Origin: Candidatus Omnitrophota bacterium
GTDB lineage: Bacteria; Omnitrophota; Gorgyraeia; Pluralincolimonadales; Pluralincolimonadaceae
Direction: 5' to 3'
Assembly (NCBI GenBank): GCA_020061685.1
Contig: JAGUXU010000120.1
Span: 1 to 8,407 of the forward strand
DNA length: 8,407 nt
Shown one piece after another: positions 1 to 5,658 of the stretch. How positions within the stretch are numbered: position 1 is the stretch's first letter; each line of letters opens with the position of its first letter. The notes below the pieces were generated by a model, which had not been told where the DNA came from, ran no database searches, and saw nothing but the letters and a program-made list of their open reading frames with translations. A program made the position numbers and the translations under genes.

Positions 1-352
1 CGATATGCGACTGGAACTCGACGCCCTCATCGTTTACCTTACGCAAGACCGCGAGGCTGAATACCTGAAACCCGCCGGAATCCGTAAGGATGGGCTTATC
101 CCATCCCATGAATTTATGCAGTCCGCCTGCCGCCTTGATTATCTCCTCGCCGGGCCTGAGATATAGATGATATGCGTTTGAAAGAACTATCTGGACGCCG
201 CAATCCGCAAGGTCTTGATTTGATAAGGTCTTTACGGTCGCCTGCGTCCCGACCGGCATGAATGCCGGTGTCTCGAAGACACCGTGCGGTGTCTTGACCT
301 TGCCTGCCCTTGCCGATGTACCCTTGTCTTTCGCGACCAGTTCAAAATTCAT
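1..352 (-). CDS. tgt: Queuine/preQ1 tRNA-guanine transglycosylase, N-terminal part (cut by window edge)
   Basis: Exchanges guanine-34 in the anticodon wobble position of GUN-anticodon tRNAs (Tyr, His, Asn, Asp) for preQ1, the entry step of tRNA queuosine formation in the cytoplasm. Only the first 117 codons are inside the window; the family is about 370-380 residues, so roughly two thirds is missing beyond position 1. Translating the reverse strand from the ATG at 352-350 gives the family signatures TPAFMPVGTQATVK (residues 28-41), NAYHLYLRPG (59-68), GGLHKFMGWD (76-85) and LTDSGGFQVFSL (89-100). D91 in TDSGGFQ matches the active-site Asp that acts as general acid/base (Asp102 in the Zymomonas enzyme). 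The nucleophilic Asp and the zinc site are C-terminal and not visible. The start overlaps the queA stop by 4 nt (ATGA), so translation is probably coupled. QueA acts on the product of Tgt, which fits the pairing. Identification is firm. Confidence 0.95.
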   Translation of the reverse strand, partial: MNFELVAKDKGTSARAGKVKTPHGVFETPAFMPVGTQATVKTLSNQDLADCGVQIVLSNAYHLYLRPGEEIIKAAGGLHKFMGWDKPILTDSGGFQVFSLAVLRKVNDEGVEFQSHI

Positions 353-1392
353 ACTATCAGCATCGAGTCGCCGTAACTGTAAAATCTGTATTTCTCCCTG
401 ACGGCTTCCTCATATGCGCGGAAGAGCAGTTCTTTACCGCAGAACGCGGCCGCCAGCATGAGAAGCGTCGTCTTGGGAAGATGAAAATTAGTGACCAGCG
501 CGTCCACGAATTTAAAATTATACGGCGGATATATAAAGAGGTTCGTCCATCCCCTGCCTTTATCCACCCTGTTCTTGGAGCCCTTAACCAGCCTTGCCTG
601 ATACTCAAGCGCCCTGCAGGTCGTCGTCCCCACGGCGAATATCCTGCCGCCCTTTTCCTTGACCCCGTTCAATCTCTGGGCGACCTCTTCCTTTATCTCA
701 AAATATTCCGCCTCCAATTTATGCCGCGCCACATCGTCTACCGCTACCGGCTTGAACGTCCCGTAACCGACGTGCAAGGTGACCGATTCTACCGAGGCGC
801 CCTTCGCCCTTATCCGTTCCAGGACCTCCTGTGTAAAATGCAGCCCCGCTGTCGGGGCGGCGATGGCGCCGGGGGACTTCGCGTAGACTGTCTGATACCG
901 CTCTTCGTCCGATTTATCCGCGCTTCGTTTTATGTAAGGGGGAAGCGGCATAACGCCGAACCTCTCCAGGAGTTCGCTGAATTGCCCGCCGTTTACATTG
1001 AACTCGATAAGCCTTATGCCGTCGCTCTCGGCCTTTACCGTCGCGTTCAGGCCGTCGTCCCCGAAGATGAATTTCGTCCCCGGTTTTATCTTCGTAGAGG
1101 TATCCACGAGGCACTTGTATAGTTTATCGTTTAATTTCTCCAACAATAATATCTCGGCTTTGGCGCCCGTATCCTGCTTCTTCGCCGGCAGCCTCGCCTT
1201 TATGACTTTTGTGTCGTTTACCACCAGGCAGTCGCCGGCGCCCAGATACTCCGCGATATCGCGGAAGTCCCTGTGTTCGATCGCCTTGGCTATCTTCTTT
1301 ACGACCATAAGGCGCGAACCGTCGCGCCTCTCGCAGGGATACTGGGCGATCAGTTCCGCCGGTAAATCGTAACTAAATTCGGCTAACCTCAT
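349..1392 (-). CDS. queA: S-adenosylmethionine:tRNA ribosyltransferase-isomerase (QueA)
   Basis: Transfers and isomerises the ribosyl group of S-adenosylmethionine onto preQ1-modified tRNA, forming epoxyqueuosine; it acts after Tgt. From the chosen ATG the protein is 347 residues, near the family norm (about 340-356). Family blocks in order: NDTKVIKARL (59-68), PPYIKR (151-156), YQTVYAKSPGAIAAPTAGLH (166-185), HVGYGTFKPV (207-216), VGTTTCRALE (254-263), TNLFIYPPYNFK (283-294), VTNFHLPKTTLLMLAAAF (300-317) and YRFYSYGDSM (335-344). An in-frame TTG at 1425 would add 11 residues. I prefer the ATG at 1392 because the protein then begins with the canonical MRLAEFSYDLP and an AAAGG ribosome site sits 5 nt upstream. 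It overlaps tgt by 4 nt and is separated from spoIID by an AT-rich palindrome. No preQ1 riboswitch is apparent upstream. Confidence 0.96.
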   Translation of the reverse strand: MRLAEFSYDLPAELIAQYPCERRDGSRLMVVKKIAKAIEHRDFRDIAEYLGAGDCLVVNDTKVIKARLPAKKQDTGAKAEILLLEKLNDKLYKCLVDTSTKIKPGTKFIFGDDGLNATVKAESDGIRLIEFNVNGGQFSELLERFGVMPLPPYIKRSADKSDEERYQTVYAKSPGAIAAPTAGLHFTQEVLERIRAKGASVESVTLHVGYGTFKPVAVDDVARHKLEAEYFEIKEEVAQRLNGVKEKGGRIFAVGTTTCRALEYQARLVKGSKNRVDKGRGWTNLFIYPPYNFKFVDALVTNFHLPKTTLLMLAAAFCGKELLFRAYEEAVREKYRFYSYGDSMLIV

Positions 1393-1397
1393 AAATA

Positions 1398-1402
1398 CCT
1401 TT
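1398..1402 (-). promoter_or_regulatory. Ribosome binding site of queA
   Basis: On the minus strand AAAGG is followed by a 5-nt spacer (1397-1393) and the ATG at 1392-1390. It decides between this ATG and the TTG at 1425, which has no comparable purine-rich site. Confidence 0.6.
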
Positions 1403-1408
1403 CGAATG

Positions 1409-1499
1409 AAAAACTCAAAATGCAAAGCGCAAAATTAAAGTGTAAAATTTAAAATTTTGCGTTTTAATTTTACATTTTTCGCTTTACACTTTACGCTTA
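1409..1499. repeat. AT-rich imperfect palindrome between spoIID and queA
   Basis: About 90 bp of nearly pure A/T runs punctuated by GCG, GTG or TGC. The centre pairs TGTAAAAT (1441-1448) with ATTTTACA (1467-1474) and TAAAA with TTTTA across a short loop containing TTTTGCG. Outer segments such as TGCAAAGCG on the left match the reverse complement of CGCTTTACA on the right. The right arm ends on the spoIID TAA stop (1499-1497). The structure differs sharply in composition from the flanking genes. It may be a dispersed intergenic repeat, a weak terminator or attenuator inside the operon, or both. I recall similar AT-rich palindromes in genomes of uncultured bacteria but cannot check here. Confidence 0.7.
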
Positions 1500-2633
1500 T
1501 TTGTAATCCACAACCTTTGAGCCCGGATAATAAAAAGAGAGGATCTCATCCGCTTTCTTTCCGGCGCGCGACATATAATAGGCGCCCCATTGGCACATCC
1601 CCACTCCGTGCCCCCAGCCCGCTCCTTCGAATACGATATAATCCCCTATGACCGTCGCCTTGAAATTTGTGCTTCGTAATATGTCCGCGCCTATTATCAA
1701 CCTGAAATCCTTGCCCAGCATATCAACGGTATCCTGGCTGCCCTTGACCTCGATCTCCAGGATGCGGCCCGACGGGTCTTTCTTTATTACCTCAAACCCC
1801 TCTATATCGCCTACCGCGTATCCCGCATTTTCAAGTCTTGCTCTCGCATCTTTAAGAAGTACCCATTTCTCCCATGAATAGTGCGGGGATTTCTTGCACC
1901 AGCCGCATTTGACGCCTCGCAGCGGCGGCAGGTCTATGTTCCAGAGGTTTGCGGCGCTGAATGTCGCCCCGCCGCAGGTGGCGTGGAAATATGCTGGAAA
2001 TATCGCGCCGTTATAGACGAGGACCTTCCCCTTCGTAAGGTCGACGGCCCTATTAGTCCTCCATTTTTCCGAGAATATCCCGCCGTAGACCTGGGAGCTG
2101 ACATCGGCCGTCACATCGTAATCTTTTCCCCTTGATTCCTTGATCTGATAAAGGACGTATGTCCGCGCCGCGATGACCTGCGCCTTTATCGCCTCCATCG
2201 GCCACCACGTCGAGACCTCATTACGAACTACGCCGTAAAGATATTCCTCCAGCTCGACCGTATTTACCGCGACCAGGCCCTTATTGGATTTCAGTACCCT
2301 GATCTCGCCTCTGAAGATACGGTCGTTTATATAGATCCTTGCCCCGCCGACGGATTCTATCTCCAGGGCATTGGCATTGAGCCCCGCCTCGCCGAGCCTG
2401 AATCCCGTATCCGTGGCCGTCAGCAGGCAGCTGCGCAAATATCTTCCTTCCGAGAGCGTTTCTTTCGTTATAGCGTTGATTATCTTATAACTGCCGGCGA
2501 TAAAGACCTTCGCGGAAGGTACGTCCTTGGCCACGGCGACACGGACAAGCACCGGGGCTTCGGGGAAAGCGGCGGACATAAAAAAAACAGCCGCCGCGGC
2601 ACAAATTGTCAAATAACAGATATATCTTCGCAT
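1497..2633 (-). CDS. spoIID: Secreted SpoIID/LytB-domain cell-wall protein (putative lytic transglycosylase)
   Basis: Family members cleave peptidoglycan; Bacillus SpoIID is a lytic transglycosylase that acts on denuded glycan strands during engulfment, while relatives occur in many non-sporulating bacteria. From the ATG at 2633 the protein is 378 residues. It opens with a basic n-region (MRRY), a hydrophobic stretch to about residue 22 and a likely signal-peptidase site at 22-26, so it is probably exported. Family blocks: LEEYLYGVVRNEVSTWWPME (E139 matches the catalytic Glu), AIKAQVIAARTY, DVTADVSSQVYGG, YFHATCGGATFSAANLW (H217, C220), a CGWC pair (C243, C246), GWGHGVGMCQWGA (339-351) and YYPG near the end. 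A TTG at 2654 overlapping the ruvB stop (TTGA) would add seven residues; the ATG gives a cleaner signal peptide but neither start has a strong ribosome site. The gene lies between ruvB and queA. Its substrate here is unknown. Confidence 0.87.
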   Translation of the reverse strand: MRRYICYLTICAAAAVFFMSAAFPEAPVLVRVAVAKDVPSAKVFIAGSYKIINAITKETLSEGRYLRSCLLTATDTGFRLGEAGLNANALEIESVGGARIYINDRIFRGEIRVLKSNKGLVAVNTVELEEYLYGVVRNEVSTWWPMEAIKAQVIAARTYVLYQIKESRGKDYDVTADVSSQVYGGIFSEKWRTNRAVDLTKGKVLVYNGAIFPAYFHATCGGATFSAANLWNIDLPPLRGVKCGWCKKSPHYSWEKWVLLKDARARLENAGYAVGDIEGFEVIKKDPSGRILEIEVKGSQDTVDMLGKDFRLIIGADILRSTNFKATVIGDYIVFEGAGWGHGVGMCQWGAYYMSRAGKKADEILSFYYPGSKVVDYK

Positions 2634-2650
2634 TCTATCTTTATATATGA

Positions 2651-3703
2651 TCAAAAAAGTTCTTTTTGAGTTTCTTTCCTGTGCGATAACTTAAAATGCT
2701 CGTATGCCGCTTTCGCTGCTTCCCTGCCGCGCGGCGTGCGTTTCAGGAAACCTATCTTTAAGAGGAACGGCTCTACCACATCAGCGATGGTATCCGGTTC
2801 CTCGTTTAATGTCGCCGCGAGCGATTCTATCCCGACCGGGCCGCCGCTATATGTCTCCAGTATCGCCTTCATCACTTTTCTGTCGAGGGCATCAAGCCCC
2901 TTCCCGTCGATCCCCAGCATAGCCAGGGATCTTTCTACCGTCTCCTTCGTGATCTTGCCGTCGCCCTTCACCTGCGCGTAATCCCTTACGCGGCGCAATA
3001 GCCTGTTGGCCACACGCGGCGTGCCGCGGGCGCGGCAGGCGATCTCAAGGGCCGCCTCTTTATCCAGCTCTATCTTGAGGATCTTTGCCGAACGCTTGAC
3101 TATCTGAACCAGGTCCTCCGGAGAATAAAAATCCATGCTGTAAGACATCCCGAACCTTCCGCGCATCGGGGCGCTCAAAAGGCCGGAGCGGGTGGTCGCC
3201 CCTATCAGCGTAAAGGGCTTCAGATTGAATTTTATCGTCTTGGCGTACGGCCCTTTGTCTATCACGAAATCTATCTGAAAGTTCTCCATCGCGGGATACA
3301 GGAATTCCTCGACGACTTTCGAGAGGCGGTGTATCTCGTCTATGAACAGTATATCGCCCTCACCCAAATTCGTAAGTATGCCTATCAGATCTCCGGCCTT
3401 AGCTATGGCCGGGCCCGAGGTCGCGGTTATCTTCGTCCCCATCTCATTGGCTATTATGTGCGCCAGCGTCGTCTTCCCGAGGCCTGGCGGGCCTGAGAAT
3501 AAAATATGCTCTAAGGGTTCTTTTCTCCTTTTCGCGGCGGCTATAGAGATGAGCAGATTATCCACGACCGCCTTCTGTCCCACGAAATCGGATACCTTAG
3601 ACGGCCTCAGAGAAAGATTTAATATTACGTCTTCCTCTGTCTCCTGAGTGAATACAAGTTTCTCCCGCAACGCTTCTTCTTTCTTTGTCTTATCGGGGCT
3701 CAT
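2651..3703 (-). CDS. ruvB: Holliday junction branch-migration ATPase RuvB
   Basis: Hexameric AAA+ motor that pumps DNA through the RuvA-bound Holliday junction during recombination and fork repair. The 350-residue length is normal, with a short charged N-terminal lead of about 20 residues. Visible motifs: Walker A GPPGLGKTT (71-79), Walker B LFIDEIHR (119-126), sensor 1 GATTR (168-172), the arginine-finger region MRGRFG (180-185), sensor 2 RGTPRVANRLLRRVRD (226-241), and a C-terminal winged-helix DNA-binding domain with GGPVGIESLA (287-296), EEPDTIADVVEPFL (301-314) and TPRGR (323-327). All key residues are present. The ATG overlaps the ruvA stop by 4 nt (ATGA), and the TGA stop overlaps a possible TTG start of spoIID. 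ruvC, ruvA and ruvB are contiguous, so the whole resolvasome is produced from one transcript. Confidence 0.98.
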   Translation of the reverse strand: MSPDKTKKEEALREKLVFTQETEEDVILNLSLRPSKVSDFVGQKAVVDNLLISIAAAKRRKEPLEHILFSGPPGLGKTTLAHIIANEMGTKITATSGPAIAKAGDLIGILTNLGEGDILFIDEIHRLSKVVEEFLYPAMENFQIDFVIDKGPYAKTIKFNLKPFTLIGATTRSGLLSAPMRGRFGMSYSMDFYSPEDLVQIVKRSAKILKIELDKEAALEIACRARGTPRVANRLLRRVRDYAQVKGDGKITKETVERSLAMLGIDGKGLDALDRKVMKAILETYSGGPVGIESLAATLNEEPDTIADVVEPFLLKIGFLKRTPRGREAAKAAYEHFKLSHRKETQKELF

Positions 3704-4332
3704 CTTGAACTCTTCTTTTGCTTATAGACTTCGTTTAAAAGGTCTTCAGCGGTCTTTATGCCCGGCGAGCGCTCGAGCGCCTTCTGTATCATATCCTTTG
3801 CCTCGGGCTTCTTATACTGCAGCTGCAGAAGCACGTCCATCGCTTCCTCCATGAAATCCGGCGCTTTCTCTATGGATATCTCGGCGCTGTATTCCTGGAT
3901 GAGCCCGAACTTGCCTACCTTATTCTGCAATTTCGCGACTATCTCCTTGGCCCTCTGCTCCCCGATCCCGGGCAGCGATTTAAGAGTGCTCAAGTCGCCG
4001 TCCGCGATCGCCTTGACTATTTGCGGTATCGAGGCATTCAGGGCCCTGACCGCCGCCTTCGGCCCTATGCCTGAGACGGTTATAAATCTCTCGAAAAATT
4101 CTTTCTCTATCTCGTTTAAGAATCCTATAAGGATGGGTATGCTGCGCGCGGGATCGGTATGATGGTAATGATAGGTTATAAGCTTTATCATTCCGTCGGC
4201 ATTGACATTTTTATCGAGGGCTTTCATGACGCATCCGGGGATCAATACCTCATAAGAGACTCCGCCGTCCACGTCTATGATTATCGACGAATTCTTGCGC
4301 TTGGCTATCTTTCCGCGAATATGGGAGATCAT
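3700..4332 (-). CDS. ruvA: Holliday junction DNA helicase subunit RuvA
   Basis: Tetrameric protein that binds four-way DNA junctions in a square-planar form and loads RuvB. At 210 residues it is of normal size. Domain I is an OB-fold opening with MISHIRGKI (1-9), to about residue 65. Domain II carries two helix-hairpin-helix motifs, FITVSGIGPKAAVRAL (83-98) and LKSLPGIGEQRAKEIVAKL (117-135). Domain III (about 158-205, EEAMDVLLQLQYKKPEA onward) is the RuvB-contacting three-helix domain. The segment before LIGF reads YHYHHTDPARSIP, longer than in E. coli, where the junction-separating acidic pin (Glu55-Asp56) lies; only D60 is acidic here. It overlaps ruvC by 4 nt at its start and ruvB by 4 nt at its stop. 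Confidence 0.97.
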   Translation of the reverse strand: MISHIRGKIAKRKNSSIIIDVDGGVSYEVLIPGCVMKALDKNVNADGMIKLITYHYHHTDPARSIPILIGFLNEIEKEFFERFITVSGIGPKAAVRALNASIPQIVKAIADGDLSTLKSLPGIGEQRAKEIVAKLQNKVGKFGLIQEYSAEISIEKAPDFMEEAMDVLLQLQYKKPEAKDMIQKALERSPGIKTAEDLLNEVYKQKKSSR

Positions 4333-4826
4333 CTTTGATCCGCCATCCCTTCTTTCCGGGATATATAAGCGTGCGCGACCGCGAGCGCCAACGCGTCGGA
4401 GATATCCGGCGGCTCGGGAACCGCCTTAAGTTTAAAGAAATCCTGCATCATCCGCTGCATCTGATATTTGCTCGCGTGCCCGGCCCCCGTGACCGCTTTC
4501 TTCACGCGCGTGGCCGAATATCCTACGAGGTCGACCCCGCATTGTTTCGCCAAAAGGCATATCGCGCCGCGGGCATGCCCCATCAATATGGCGGTCGTGG
4601 GGTGTTTGTAATGAGAATATAGCTTCTCAAGGACAAGGGCCTGCGGCCTGAACTCTTCTATCAGCCCTTTTACGCCTTCGTAGATCTTGTTTATTCTTGT
4701 CTCTAAGTCTTCTTTGCCCGAGGTCCTGATGACGCCGGCTTCCAATAATTTAAAACTCTGGGATTTCACTTCTATCAGGCCGTAACCTGTAATACCTAAC
4801 CCCGGGTCAATGCCCAGTATCCTCAT
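4329..4826 (-). CDS. ruvC: Crossover junction endodeoxyribonuclease RuvC
   Basis: Mg2+-dependent homodimeric resolvase that nicks Holliday junctions symmetrically after RuvAB branch migration. At 165 residues it fits the family (about 160-175). The RNase H-like fold is shown by MRILGIDPGLGITGYG (1-16), VLEKLYSHYKHPTTAILMGH (65-84) and PDISDALALAVAHA (140-153). The four acidic catalytic positions are present: D7, E67, D141 and D144. The conserved central helix region SATRVKKAVTGAGHASKYQM (104-123) includes the GxGxAsK segment typical of the family. The ATG at 4826 directly abuts the yebC TAG stop (zero spacing), and AAGGGG at the end of yebC, 3 nt before the ATG, can serve as ribosome site. 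Its stop overlaps ruvA by 4 nt. Confidence 0.97.
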   Translation of the reverse strand: MRILGIDPGLGITGYGLIEVKSQSFKLLEAGVIRTSGKEDLETRINKIYEGVKGLIEEFRPQALVLEKLYSHYKHPTTAILMGHARGAICLLAKQCGVDLVGYSATRVKKAVTGAGHASKYQMQRMMQDFFKLKAVPEPPDISDALALAVAHAYISRKEGMADQR

Positions 4827-5576
4827 CTACCCCTTCGCCTGCTCTAATATCTCATCCGGTATATCGAAATTCGCATAGACGTTCTGGACATCTTCGTATT
4901 CTTCCAACGCCTCGACGAGCGCCAGGACCTGTTTCGCGGGGACGCCGGTGACCTTTACAGTCATCGTCGGGAGCATCGTCACCTCGGCCAACTGGCATTC
5001 GACCTTGTTATCGTCGAGCGCCTTTTTTACCTTCTCGAAATCCTTGGGGTCTGTCGTTATCTCATAGACATTATCTTCGGTCTTCATGTCTTCGGCGCCC
5101 GCGTTGAGGACTATGTCCATAAGCTTGTCCTCGTCTATCTTGGACTTCTCGATGGTTATGAACCCCTTCTTATGGAAAAAACGCGCGACAGAGCCTGAAC
5201 CGGCCATATTGCCGCCCTTGCGCGAGAGGATGTTCTTTATCTCGGCCGAGGCCCTGTTCTTGTTATCGGTCAGCGCCTCAACCATTATAGCGACGCCGCC
5301 CGGCCCGTAGATCTCATAATAGATCGTCTCATAGATGACACCGGGAAGTTCGCCGGTGCCCTTCTTTATCGCCTTTTCTACGTTATCCTTGGGCATGTTC
5401 ACCTCTTTGGCCTTTGCCAAGGCAAGGCGAAGCCTCGGGTTCACGCTTGGGTCGCCGCCCCCGTCCTTCGCGGCAACGGTGATCTCTTTGGTCGCTTTGG
5501 TAAACAGCCTGCCTTTTACCGCGTCAGCTGCGGCTTTTTTGTTCTTTTGTGTTTTCCATTTTGAATGTCCGGACAT
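4827..5576 (-). CDS. yebC: YebC/PmpR/TACO1 family translation or regulatory factor
   Basis: Long annotated as a DNA-binding transcriptional regulator (PmpR). More recent work on the family, including mitochondrial TACO1, points to a ribosome-associated factor that relieves stalling at proline-rich stretches. The 249-residue protein is full length. It begins with the hallmark MSGHSKWKTQKNKKAAADAV (1-20), followed by RLRLALAKAKEVNMPKDNVE (48-67), the central YYEIYGPGGVAIMVEALTDN (86-105), RKGGNMAGSGSVARFF (119-134) and a C-terminal domain ending EEYEDVQNVYANFDIPDEIL (225-244). The start is fixed by the canonical N-terminus and two Shine-Dalgarno-like sites: GGAGG 10 nt upstream and AGGAG touching the ATG. 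It is the first gene of the operon and follows a strong promoter. Neighbourhood of yebC with ruvCAB is common across bacteria. The family call is firm; the molecular role here is inferred. Confidence 0.96.
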   Translation of the reverse strand: MSGHSKWKTQKNKKAAADAVKGRLFTKATKEITVAAKDGGGDPSVNPRLRLALAKAKEVNMPKDNVEKAIKKGTGELPGVIYETIYYEIYGPGGVAIMVEALTDNKNRASAEIKNILSRKGGNMAGSGSVARFFHKKGFITIEKSKIDEDKLMDIVLNAGAEDMKTEDNVYEITTDPKDFEKVKKALDDNKVECQLAEVTMLPTMTVKVTGVPAKQVLALVEALEEYEDVQNVYANFDIPDEILEQAKG

Positions 5577-5586
5577 CTCCTGAAAA

Positions 5587-5591
5587 CCTCC
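5587..5591 (-). promoter_or_regulatory. Strong Shine-Dalgarno site of yebC
   Basis: Minus-strand GGAGG, with 10 nt between it and the ATG at 5576-5574. A second AGGAG (5581-5577) directly abuts the ATG and is probably too close to act alone. This is the clearest ribosome site in the window and contrasts with the two upstream genes, which lack one. Confidence 0.75.
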
Positions 5592-5605
5592 ATTTTGAGA
5601 GTAAA

Positions 5606-5634
5606 ATTATACCATTTTAGGGTATGGGTGTAAA
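5606..5634 (-). promoter_or_regulatory. Sigma70-type promoter of the yebC-ruvCAB-spoIID-queA-tgt operon
   Basis: On the minus strand the -35 box TTTACA (5634-5629, five of six consensus) and the -10 box TATAAT (5611-5606, six of six) are separated by exactly 17 bp. TGG directly precedes the -10, giving an extended TGn element. The predicted start near 5599 leaves a leader of roughly 23 nt containing the GGAGG site. The promoter lies wholly in the gap after the EF-G-like gene, so the operon need not depend on read-through. Confidence 0.8.
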
Positions 5635-5658
5635 GGCAATTTTGGATGGAATAACGGC

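Noticed and set aside
310..1122. Long open frame on the plus strand opposite queA
   Set aside because: It is antisense to a well-conserved full-length QueA, has no recognisable motif or ribosome site and looks like a codon-bias shadow.
1250..1265. Perfect 16-bp palindrome TCCGCGATATCGCGGA inside queA
   Set aside because: It is explained by coding sequence, and a single short palindrome of this size is expected by chance in a window of this kind.
1393..1425. TTG start adding 11 residues to QueA
   Set aside because: The extra residues are not family-like and come from the AT-rich repeat; the ATG at 1392 has a ribosome site and the canonical MRLAEF start.
1393..1496. Possible internal promoter or preQ1 riboswitch before queA
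   Set aside because: A/T runs give weak box-like matches, but no pair with convincing spacing, and no preQ1 aptamer features are visible.
2634..2654. TTG start for spoIID overlapping the ruvB stop
   Set aside because: Possible by translational coupling, but the ATG at 2633 gives a more typical signal peptide. Kept as an alternative only.
5577..5658. Rho-independent terminator after the EF-G-like gene
   Set aside because: No GC-rich stem followed by a T-run was found in this 82-bp gap, so read-through into yebC remains possible.
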